Notes: generated by a model from the sequence alone, not told the origin. 21,511 nucleotides of DNA from Patescibacteria group bacterium (GCA_018894495.1 JAHIOY010000072.1:1-21511); one strand, 5' to 3'; counted from the stretch's first letter, positions 13,016 through 18,791 are shown. A program made the numbers and translations.

Positions 13016-15643
13016 ATGTCAATTTTAAGTAAAATTTTTGGCGACGCTCATGAAAAATATTTAAAGAAGGTTCAGCCCTTGGTTGAGAAGATAAATTTGC
13101 TGGAAAAAGACCTTGAAAAGCTTTCTGACGACCAATTGAAAGGGAAAACCGTTGAATTTAAAGAAAGAGCAAGAAAGGACGAAAGTTTAGCTCAAATCTT
13201 GCCTGACGCCTTCGCTTTAGTCAGAGAGGCGGCAAAAAGAAATTTAAATCAACGCCATTTTGATTGTCAGTTATCCGCCGGAATTGCCTTGCATGAGGGT
13301 AAAATTGCCGAAATGAAGACCGGGGAGGGAAAGACCATAACCGCTACCCTGCCTCTTTATTTAAACGCTCTGGAGGGCAAAGGGTGTCATTTAGTAACCG
13401 TTAATGATTATTTAGCTAAACGGGACATGGTCTGGATGGGACAGATATACCACGCGCTTGGATTATCAGTGGGTTGTATAGCGCATGAGGCGGCATACCT
13501 GTATGACCCGGAATACCAACAGGAAAATCCGAAATCCGAAATCCGAAATCCGAAACAAATCCAAAATCCAAAATCCAAAATTCAAAACGGGGAGAGAGAC
13601 AAATTAAGAGATACGGTGGGAGGGTTTAAAGTTGTTGAGAGTTATTTAAGGCCTTGTTCAAGAAAGGAAGCTTATTCGGCCGATATTACTTACGGGACGA
13701 ACAATGAGTTTGGCTTTGATTATTTGCGGGACAATATGGATTATGATTTATCTCAGCAAGTACAAAGGGGCTTTAATTATGTCATTGTTGATGAGGTTGA
13801 TTCTATTTTAATAGATGAAGCCAGAACTCCTTTAATTATTTCGGCTCCCGACACCGAGAGTTCAAAATGGTATCTGGAATTTGCCCGGCTCATTCCCAAA
13901 CTAAATCACGCAGATGACTATCAAATTGACGAAAAGCTCAGGGCGGTTACTTTGACCGAAAACGGAATAAACAAAATTGAAAAAATTTTGGGGATGGGGA
14001 ATATTTATGAAGAAAAAGGGCTCAGGTATTTGCACCATTTAGAGCAGGCCCTAAGGGCCCAGTCCCTTTTTAAAAAAGACAAGGATTATGTTGTTCAAGC
14101 CGGCGAAGTAATCATTGTTGATGAATTTACCGGCCGCCTAATGCCCGGCCGGCGCTGGTCAGGCGGCCTCCATCAGGCAATAGAGGCAAAAGAAGGGGTT
14201 GGGGTTCGGCCCGAGTCATTAACGTTGGCTTCAATTACTTTTCAGAATTATTTCCGTCTTTATAAAAAATTAGCCGGTATGACCGGAACCGCCGACACTT
14301 CGGCTGAAGAATTTGATAAGGTCTATGGATTGGAAGTGATTATAGTTCCAACCAATAAGCCAATGCTTAGAAAGGATTTGCCGGACCAAATTTATAAAAC
14401 CGAAGACGGAAAATTCAAAGCGCTTGTTAAAGAAATAAAAAAAAGGCAGGGATTAGGTCAGTCGCTTTTAGTTGGCACAACGTCAATTGAAAAAAACGAG
14501 TATTTGGGAAGATTGTTAGAAAGAGAAGGCGTTGGTCATCAGATTTTAAATGCCAAACACCATGAAAGAGAAGGAGAGATAATTGCTCAAGCCGGCAGGT
14601 TGGGAGCGGTAACCATAGCCACAAATATGGCAGGAAGAGGGGTGGACATTATGCTCGGCGGAGTGCCGCCGAGCAAGTTCAAAGTTCAAAGTTCAAAGTT
14701 CAAAGTTGAAGAAATAAATCCGGAATATAAAAAATGGGAAGAAGAACATAACAAAGCGGTGGCTTTGGGCGGACTGCATGTTATTGGTACGGAAAGGCAC
14801 GAAGCGAGAAGGATTGACAATCAGCTTCGGGGAAGGTCAGGCAGACAGGGGGACCCTGGCTCGTCTCAATTCTTTATTTCCCTTGAAGATAACTTGATGA
14901 GAATTTTTGGCGGAGAAAAAATAAAGCAGGTAATGTCTCTTCTAAAAATTCCCGACGACCAGCCGATTGAAGCCGGCTTGATTTCAAAAGCAATTGGGGA
15001 TGCGCAGTCAAAGATTGAAGGAATGAATTTTGATTTGAGAAAACACTTATTGGATTATGACGACGTGATGAACATGCATCGGGAGACGTTTTATCGAAAG
15101 AGAAGAGAAATGCTGGAAATTGAAAATTGTAAATTGAAAATTGAAAATTGGCTGAAGACCCCGGAAGAAAAAAAAGCGCTTGAAGAAAAAGTCAAGGAAT
15201 TAGGAGAAAATTTTAATTCGGTCGCTAAGTTTGTTTCCCTGAGAATTTTAGACAATCTTTGGCTTGAACACTTGGAAAATATGGAACACTTGCAGGATTC
15301 GGTACGGCTAAGGGCTTACGGTCAAAGAGACCCTTTGGTAGAATATAAGACGGAGGGGCACCGAATGTTCAAAAATTTAATTGCCAACCAAGAAGCAACC
15401 ATTGCCAAAACAATTCTGACGGTGAGACCTACCGCGGCTCCGATTCAAGCAAAAAGCCCGGCTCAACCAGTTCAGTTGGCTAAAGAGAAACCGGGCTTGC
15501 CCGCCGAAGTCCGAGGAGCGCCCTCCTTCGCTAAAGCTTCGGCGGGTAAAAAGGTGGGCAGAAACGACCCTTGCCCCTGCGGAGCGAAACATCCGGATGG
15601 CCGCCCGGTAAAATACAAGCATTGCCATGGCAAAAATGTCTGA
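13016..15643 (+). CDS. secA: Protein translocase subunit SecA
   Basis: The 875-residue ATPase drives preproteins through SecYEG. MKTGEGKT (Walker A, Gly103-Thr107), VDEVDSILIDEARTPLI (Walker B, about 258-274), LAGMTGTADT, AGRGVDIMLGG, HVIGTERHEARRIDNQLRGR, RKHLLDYDDVMN and the C-terminal zinc motif CPCGAKHPDGRPVKYKHCH are present. ATG 13016 gives the normal N-terminus; a GTG at 13010 would add two residues. After the scaffold helix only about 40 residues separate RREMLE from the two-helix finger (SLRILDNLWLEHLENMEHL), so the helical wing domain is much reduced. Three heptamer arrays and a nested palindrome are read through in frame, giving peptides such as NPKSKIQN, SKFKVQSSKFKV and SFAKASAGK in surface loops and linkers. 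Core motifs are intact and function is expected. Confidence 0.95.
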   Translation: MSILSKIFGDAHEKYLKKVQPLVEKINLLEKDLEKLSDDQLKGKTVEFKERARKDESLAQILPDAFALVREAAKRNLNQRHFDCQLSAGIALHEGKIAEMKTGEGKTITATLPLYLNALEGKGCHLVTVNDYLAKRDMVWMGQIYHALGLSVGCIAHEAAYLYDPEYQQENPKSEIRNPKQIQNPKSKIQNGERDKLRDTVGGFKVVESYLRPCSRKEAYSADITYGTNNEFGFDYLRDNMDYDLSQQVQRGFNYVIVDEVDSILIDEARTPLIISAPDTESSKWYLEFARLIPKLNHADDYQIDEKLRAVTLTENGINKIEKILGMGNIYEEKGLRYLHHLEQALRAQSLFKKDKDYVVQAGEVIIVDEFTGRLMPGRRWSGGLHQAIEAKEGVGVRPESLTLASITFQNYFRLYKKLAGMTGTADTSAEEFDKVYGLEVIIVPTNKPMLRKDLPDQIYKTEDGKFKALVKEIKKRQGLGQSLLVGTTSIEKNEYLGRLLEREGVGHQILNAKHHEREGEIIAQAGRLGAVTIATNMAGRGVDIMLGGVPPSKFKVQSSKFKVEEINPEYKKWEEEHNKAVALGGLHVIGTERHEARRIDNQLRGRSGRQGDPGSSQFFISLEDNLMRIFGGEKIKQVMSLLKIPDDQPIEAGLISKAIGDAQSKIEGMNFDLRKHLLDYDDVMNMHRETFYRKRREMLEIENCKLKIENWLKTPEEKKALEEKVKELGENFNSVAKFVSLRILDNLWLEHLENMEHLQDSVRLRAYGQRDPLVEYKTEGHRMFKNLIANQEATIAKTILTVRPTAAPIQAKSPAQPVQLAKEKPGLPAEVRGAPSFAKASAGKKVGRNDPCPCGAKHPDGRPVKYKHCHGKNV
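13525..13584. repeat. Two-phase heptamer array in secA: AAATCCG x4, then AAATCCA x4
   Basis: Four AAATCCG units (13525-13552), the linker AAAC (13553-13556), three AAATCCA units and one AAATTCA (13557-13584). The array is read as PKSEIRNPKQIQNPKSKIQN within a loop of the SecA motor domain, between SVGCIAHEAAYLYDPEY and RKEAYSADITYGTNNEF. Confidence 0.9.
14654..14709. repeat. Hairpin plus AAGTTCA heptamer array (5 x 7) in secA
   Basis: An 8-bp hairpin, CTCGGCGG-AGTG-CCGCCGAG (14654-14673), is followed one base later by four AAGTTCA units and one AAGTTGA (14675-14709). The whole block is read in frame as LGGVPPSKFKVQSSKFKVEE, immediately after the conserved AGRGVDIMLGG motif. Confidence 0.88.
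15116..15150. repeat. AAAATTG heptamer array (5 x 7) in secA
   Basis: GAAATTG, AAAATTG, TAAATTG, AAAATTG and AAAATTG fill exactly 35 bases, read as EIENCKLKIENW. They sit at the junction where the scaffold helix would lead into the helical wing domain, which is mostly missing. Confidence 0.85.
15454..15546. repeat. Nested inverted repeats in the secA C-terminal linker (SFAKASAGK element)
   Basis: AAGCCCGG (15454-15461) pairs with CCGGGCTT (15491-15498). Next to it CCCGCCGAAG (15500-15509) pairs with CTTCGGCGGG (15537-15546), enclosing a smaller AGGAG/CTCCT hairpin. The second element encodes AEVRGAPSFAKASAGK, a peptide I associate with dispersed palindromes in CPR genomes. It lies in the flexible linker before the zinc motif, where an insertion should be harmless. 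Confidence 0.8.
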
Positions 15644-15908
15644 AATCACCAAAGACACGACATTAGCTGAGATTTTAAAGAGGTCAGGCGCAGAAGAAAT
15701 TTTGCTAAAATACAATTTACCTTGTTTGGGCTGCCCGCTGGCAAAATTCGACCACAGCCCATTTCCAATGGGCTGGGTCGCCCAGCCCTTTAATAAGGGC
15801 TGTGGCGAAGTCGCCAATTTAAAAATCGGCGAGGTTTGCAAAATGTACGGGGTTGATTTGGAAGGTCTATTGAAAAAATTAAATAAAAAGCTAAAAGGAA
15901 ATAGCTAA
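15636..15908 (+). CDS. DUF1858-domain protein (hybrid-cluster-protein-associated type) with palindromic insert
   Basis: A 90-residue protein matching the small DUF1858 fold: ITKDTTLAEILKRSGAEEIL, then LPCLGCPLAKF with the paired Cys30 and Cys33, and a C-terminal KIGEVCKMYGVDLEGLLKKL. The CxxC suggests a disulfide or metal role, but no function is established. A normal copy continues from CPLAKF straight into the second helix; here about 22 residues (HSPFPMGWVAQPF and following) encoded by a nested palindrome are inserted in frame. I chose ATG 15636 because its overlap with the secA stop (ATGTCTGA, 8 bases) matches the 8-base overlaps at 5794 and 8714; ATG 15627 is also possible. It is followed by a repeat and tpiA. 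Confidence 0.8.
   Translation: MSEITKDTTLAEILKRSGAEEILLKYNLPCLGCPLAKFDHSPFPMGWVAQPFNKGCGEVANLKIGEVCKMYGVDLEGLLKKLNKKLKGNS
15752..15815. repeat. Nested multi-hairpin palindrome inside the DUF1858 gene
   Basis: The outer arms CCACAGCCC (15752-15760) and GGGCTGTGG (15797-15805) enclose GCCCATT-TCC-AATGGGC (15757-15773), GGGCTGGG-TCG-CCCAGCCC (15770-15788) and GCCCTT-TAAT-AAGGGC (15785-15800). A last hairpin, GGCGA-AG-TCGCC, ends at 15815. Several mutually exclusive or cloverleaf folds are possible. It is read through in frame as protein. Confidence 0.88.
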
Positions 15909-16015
15909 TTCGTATATCAAGTTTTTATTTCTGAAAAATCAAGTTTTCTTTCCGAAAAATCGGAAAGAAGAATCCGAAATAAAGAATCGTAATAAATTCG
16001 TAAATTCGTAGGGTT
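15907..16015. repeat. ATTCGTA-flanked palindromic element forming the tpiA leader
   Basis: The element starts AATTCGTATATCAAG, contains TTTATTTCTGAA with its partner arm CCGAAATAAA, and encloses a second hairpin (TTCTTTCCGA/TCGGAAAGAA, loop AAAA). It ends AAATTCGTAAATTCGTAGGG two bases before the tpiA ATG. The copy at 18717-18791 has the same ends but a single hairpin, so the tpiA copy appears to carry an extra nested stem. Confidence 0.88.
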
Positions 16016-16846
16016 ATGAAAATTATTGCGGGGAATTGGAAATTTAATAAGGAGTTGAGAAACTTGGAGAAAGCGATAAATTTTGTTGAAGCATTGGAGG
16101 AAAAAATATCAGGTTTCAATAATGTTGAGGTAAAAATTTTTCCTCACGACTCGGTTTTGCCCCAGTTGGCAAAAAAAGTTGAAAAAATAAAAATCGGCGC
16201 TCAAGACATTCATTGGGAAGAGGACGGTTCTTTTACCGGCGCCCCTTTTTCAGCCAAGGATTTAATTTCAATGGGAGTTAAAGAAGTTTTAATAGGCCAT
16301 TCAGAGACAAGAGCTTATTTTGGGGTGACAGACGAAAAAGTTTCTTTGAAATTGAAAGCCGCCTTAAATGATGGAATTATTCCAACAATTTGCATTGGCG
16401 AAGACATTGAAGAAAAAGAAAGAGGGGAGACAGAGGGGGTCTTGAGAAGACAGATTGAAAAAGGAATCTTGCCTGCACTCGCCATTTACAGAGAACAGTT
16501 CTCAGAGAACAGTTCTCTGCAAAATGAGGTAAAATCTAAGTCATCTTTTATGCTCGCTTATGAGCCACTCTATGCCATAGCTGGCTTTGCCAAATTGAGG
16601 GGGCTGGAGCCAAAGTCAGCCCAAATTGGGGATATAAAACCTGCCATTGGAATAATCAGAAAAACTTTTTCCGAAAATGGGTATCCGGAAATTAAAATTC
16701 TCTATGGCGGCAGTTCAAATCCTGAAAATGCCAGAGAACTTCTTTCTCATCCCTGTATTGACGGCCTTTTACTCGGAACCGCCAGCTGGAATTTTGGCTC
16801 CTTTTTTGAAATGATTAAAGTCGCCGAAGAAATATCTTTAATATAA
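16016..16846 (+). CDS. tpiA: Triose-phosphate isomerase, divergent
   Basis: The 276-residue (beta/alpha)8 enzyme interconverts dihydroxyacetone phosphate and glyceraldehyde 3-phosphate in glycolysis. The catalytic residues are Lys9 in GNWKFN, His95 in LIGHSETR and Glu183 in AYEPLYAIAG. GSFTGAPFSA and LYGGSSNPENARELL form the rest of the phosphate site. It differs from common TIMs: the loop-6 sequence reads YAIAGFAKLRG instead of WAIGTGK, and the end reads GTASW where GGASL is usual. About 14 residues (YREQFSENSSLQNE) are encoded by a palindrome inserted before strand 6, which accounts for much of the extra length. The leader and start codon context come from a dispersed repeat. The next gene starts four bases after the stop. 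Confidence 0.9.
   Translation: MKIIAGNWKFNKELRNLEKAINFVEALEEKISGFNNVEVKIFPHDSVLPQLAKKVEKIKIGAQDIHWEEDGSFTGAPFSAKDLISMGVKEVLIGHSETRAYFGVTDEKVSLKLKAALNDGIIPTICIGEDIEEKERGETEGVLRRQIEKGILPALAIYREQFSENSSLQNEVKSKSSFMLAYEPLYAIAGFAKLRGLEPKSAQIGDIKPAIGIIRKTFSENGYPEIKILYGGSSNPENARELLSHPCIDGLLLGTASWNFGSFFEMIKVAEEISLI
16489..16519. repeat. Double GAGAACAGTTCTC palindrome inside tpiA
   Basis: GAGAAC-A-GTTCTC occurs at 16491-16503 and again at 16505-16517. Together with flanking CA and TG, the 31 bases also form one near-perfect long inverted repeat. It encodes REQFSENSSL in frame, between conserved TIM strands. Confidence 0.85.
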
Positions 16847-16850
16847 AAAT

Positions 16851-17777
16851 ATGTTTAATTTTGAAAAAAGACACACGACGCCAGAAGAAATCATTAAAAG
16901 AAAGATTAAAGAAAGTTATCAAAAAAGAGAAGAGAGAAAGGCAAAAAAAGAGCCCACAAAAGAAAGAACAGAGGAGGAAAAAATAGAAGATATAGTGGGT
17001 GGCACAAATGAAGTTTATAGGAAAATCAAAGAGCAAGTTGGATATAATTTTGAAACAGAGTTTATGATTGGCAATGCTGAAAGAGCGATGGAAATTATGT
17101 ATGACGGAATGAAAGAAAGAAAAATCTCTGAGATTAAAATTGGAAATTTAGAAAAAGTCCTTAATGAATTCGTCAAAACAGGCGTTGAAAAAAGATATTC
17201 TGCTTCTGAGCTTGGTTTTATCATTTCTTTTTTGGCTAAAAAATCAGTTGAAGAATATGTCAAAAAGGAGAAACAAAAGGGAAAAGAACTTAAAGACATT
17301 AACGTTGTAGATGTTAAATTACCCACTAAGGGGTTAAAAGAGCCGCTTCATTTTCTCGGTTATAAAATTCCAGAAAAACTTCGTTTAATTATTGATAGCA
17401 ATGCCGGGAATTCGGTTGGGGAGAAAAATCGGGGCGGTCAAATAATAGTTAATGGAAATGTCAGAAATGGAACAGGTTTAAAAATGGAAAAAGGAATGAT
17501 TATAGTCAAGGGAAATGCCGGGGGTGGAACAGGAGAGGGAATGAAAGGTGGTAAAATTTTGATTAAGGGAGATTGCGGAGAAAGAACGGGTAGTGAGATG
17601 ATGGGCGGTGAATTAGATGTTGTCGGCAAGGCTGAAGAATTTTTTCTTTCTTCTACCTTTGTAAGAAATATTACAAAAAAATTTTCGCCATCTGCTTTTT
17701 CAGAAGAAAACAAAGGCAAGATTACATATATGGGAAGAAAAATCTTTGAAAATGGGAAAAGAATCCAATCAGAGTAA
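16851..17777 (+). CDS. Unrecognised protein with C-terminal GXGXG (GltB/FwdC-like) beta-helix
   Basis: A 308-residue soluble protein without signal peptide or membrane helix. Residues 1-60 are very Lys/Glu-rich and probably helical or coiled-coil. Residues 60-150 look like an alpha-helical domain that I do not recognise. Residues about 178-265 hold a right-handed beta-helix with repeated Gly words (GNAGGGTGEGMKGGKILIKG, NGNVRNGTG, KGDCGERTGSEMMGGEL), as in the C-terminal domain of glutamate synthase and formylmethanofuran dehydrogenase subunit C. Those relatives use it as a structural or subunit-contact module, so no reaction can be assigned. No glutamate synthase or molybdenum/tungsten enzyme genes are nearby. 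It sits four bases after tpiA and 23 before the NTP pyrophosphatase gene, in what looks like one transcription unit. Confidence 0.8.
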   Translation: MFNFEKRHTTPEEIIKRKIKESYQKREERKAKKEPTKERTEEEKIEDIVGGTNEVYRKIKEQVGYNFETEFMIGNAERAMEIMYDGMKERKISEIKIGNLEKVLNEFVKTGVEKRYSASELGFIISFLAKKSVEEYVKKEKQKGKELKDINVVDVKLPTKGLKEPLHFLGYKIPEKLRLIIDSNAGNSVGEKNRGGQIIVNGNVRNGTGLKMEKGMIIVKGNAGGGTGEGMKGGKILIKGDCGERTGSEMMGGELDVVGKAEEFFLSSTFVRNITKKFSPSAFSEENKGKITYMGRKIFENGKRIQSE

Positions 17778-17800
17778 TTTTTAAGAATTAATTATCTGAG

Positions 17801-18496
17801 ATGAGAAAATTGTTGATTGCAAGTTTTAATCCGGGGAAAGTTAGGGAATACAAAATGCTTTTGAAGGGGCTGCCGTTAAAATTAGTTACCCTAAGGGATT
17901 TGGGGGTTAAAGAGAAATTTGAAGAAACAGAAAAGACCCTTGAGGCAAATGCCAAAGAGAAAGCAATTTTTTATTCAGAGTTGACTAATCTGCCGACAAT
18001 AGCCGATGATTCAGGATTGGAAATTGAGTTTTTGAAAGGAGAACCAGGAGTAAAGTCGCGAAGGTGGCTCGGCTATGAATCTTCGGATAAGGAATTAATT
18101 GCTTTTACTTTAAAGAAATTAAAGGATGTTCCCTGGCAAAAAAGAAAAGCGCAATTAAGAACAATTTTGGCTTTAGCTATTTTTGACAGAGGTCGGACCT
18201 CTGTTTTTATCCACGCACCGCCCCGCCCTTTTCGGAAAAAGGGCGGGGGGTGCGGGATTTCGCCCCCCCGCTTACAGCGGGGGAGCTTCACTTTTGAGGG
18301 GAAAATAAGGGGGATTATAACTGAGAAGCCAAAGGGAAAATTAATTAAGGGGTATCCTTTTCGGACGATTTTCTATTTGCCAAAATTTAAAAAAACATTT
18401 GCTCAGCTCGGCTTTAAAAGAGAATTGGAAATCGGCCATCGGCGAAAGGCGGTTAAAAAACTGATTCCAGTTTTGAAAAAAATATTTATTAGATAA
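17801..18496 (+). CDS. RdgB/Ham1-like non-canonical purine NTP pyrophosphatase, divergent and with insert
   Basis: The family hydrolyses ITP, XTP and dITP to monophosphates and so keeps deaminated purines out of nucleic acids. ASFNPGKVREY (7-17) matches the N-terminal substrate loop, ADDSGLEIEFLKGEPGVKSRRW (68-89) the central motif with Asp69/Asp70, and GHRRKAVKKL the C-terminal SHR motif (Gly replaces Ser). The usual GFGYDPIF motif is replaced by KGYPFRTIFYLP, so the Asp there is missing. The protein is 231 residues against about 190-200 for the family. The excess is a palindrome-encoded insert (HAPPRPFRKKGGGCG and following) in a beta-hairpin just before FTFEGKIRG. The frame is intact, but activity is uncertain. 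Confidence 0.82.
   Translation: MRKLLIASFNPGKVREYKMLLKGLPLKLVTLRDLGVKEKFEETEKTLEANAKEKAIFYSELTNLPTIADDSGLEIEFLKGEPGVKSRRWLGYESSDKELIAFTLKKLKDVPWQKRKAQLRTILALAIFDRGRTSVFIHAPPRPFRKKGGGCGISPPRLQRGSFTFEGKIRGIITEKPKGKLIKGYPFRTIFYLPKFKKTFAQLGFKRELEIGHRRKAVKKLIPVLKKIFIR
18215..18283. repeat. GC-rich double palindrome inside the RdgB-like gene
   Basis: GCACC and CCCCGCCCTTTT pair with AAAAGGGCGGGG and GGTGC across a short CGG-containing loop (18215-18253). A second hairpin, CCCCCGCT-TAC-AGCGGGGG, lies at 18265-18283. Just upstream CAGAGGTC-G-GACCTCTG (18187-18203) is a further palindrome. The G+C content stands out sharply from the A+T-rich gene. The first stem belongs to the same family as the one at the start of nrdD. 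Confidence 0.88.
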
Positions 18497-18580
18497 TGTA
18501 AAATGAGACCGTTGAATAATTATCGCTCGGCAGGCTGTTCAGGGAGCACGCAATCTTAAATCAAAATGTAAATATCATTG

Positions 18581-18605
18581 TTTAGAAAACCGAAAGTTTT
18601 CTAAA
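18581..18605. repeat. Hairpin, second copy of the murB-leader family
   Basis: The stem is TTTAGAAAAC/GTTTTCTAAA with loop CGAAA. It is preceded by ATCATTG and followed by AACTTGAAAATC and AAATGACAA, as in the copy at 10768-10791. The two stems differ at positions 2 and 4, and both differences are compensated on the other arm. Confidence 0.85.
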
Positions 18606-18675
18606 AACTTGAAAATCAAAATGACAATGTAAAATGTTAAAATTTTTGATTTAATTATTTTATATTTTTGAATTG

Positions 18676-18710
18676 TCATTTTCCATTTTGATTTTTCAAT
18701 TTTACATTTT
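18676..18710 (-). repeat. Heptamer array (5 x 7) on the - strand
   Basis: Read on the - strand, AAAATGT, AAAATTG, AAAAATC, AAAATGG and AAAATGA fill exactly 35 bases. It lies opposite to similar + strand words at 18611-18638, so the two could form a long imperfect stem. Confidence 0.7.
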
Positions 18711-18716
18711 AGAGAT

Positions 18717-18791
18717 ATTCGTATATCAAGTTTTTATTTCTGAAAAATTCAGAAATAAAGAATCGTAATAAATTCGTAAATTCGTAGGGTT
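18717..18791. repeat. ATTCGTA-flanked palindromic element forming the prmC leader
   Basis: ATTCGTATATCAAG leads into a 12-bp stem, TTTATTTCTGAA-AAA-TTCAGAAATAAA, then GAATCGTAAT and AAATTCGTAAATTCGTAGGG two bases before the prmC ATG. The flanks are identical to the tpiA leader element at 15907-16015 through the ATGAAAA of the gene start. Confidence 0.9.

Larger units (their letters stand above)
18497..18791. other. Repeat-packed intergenic region
   Basis: No gene is supported in these 295 bases. An 18-codon ORF (ATG 18503 to TAA 18557-18559) has no recognisable features. The rest is a chain of repeat elements: heptamer-like AAATCAAAATG words, a 10-bp hairpin at 18581-18605 with AACTTGAAA, further heptamers, an oppositely oriented 5 x 7 heptamer array at 18676-18710 (AAAATGT, AAAATTG, AAAAATC, AAAATGG, AAAATGA on the - strand), and the ATTCGTA-flanked palindrome ending at the prmC start codon. 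No terminator with a T-tract is clear. Confidence 0.7.

Noticed and set aside
13525..13584. CRISPR-like repeat array
   Set aside because: Units are 7 bases with no spacers and lie inside the open secA frame; there are no cas genes.
15377..15841. Antisense ORF of 154 codons across the secA end and the DUF1858 gene
   Set aside because: It runs opposite two well-supported + strand genes and owes its length to the palindromes, which are open on both strands.
17438..17719. Antisense ORF of 93 codons
   Set aside because: It is the complement of the GXGXG Gly-rich repeats, giving a Pro/Phe/Ser-rich product with no motif and no ribosome site.
18503..18559. 18-codon ORF MRPLNNYRSAGCSGSTQS
   Set aside because: Too short and without a ribosome site or recognisable similarity; reported only as part of the intergenic region.
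18497..18720. tRNA or other structural RNA gene in the intergenic gap
   Set aside because: No cloverleaf, no TTCRANNC T-loop and no conserved RNA motif; the sequence is explained by repeats.
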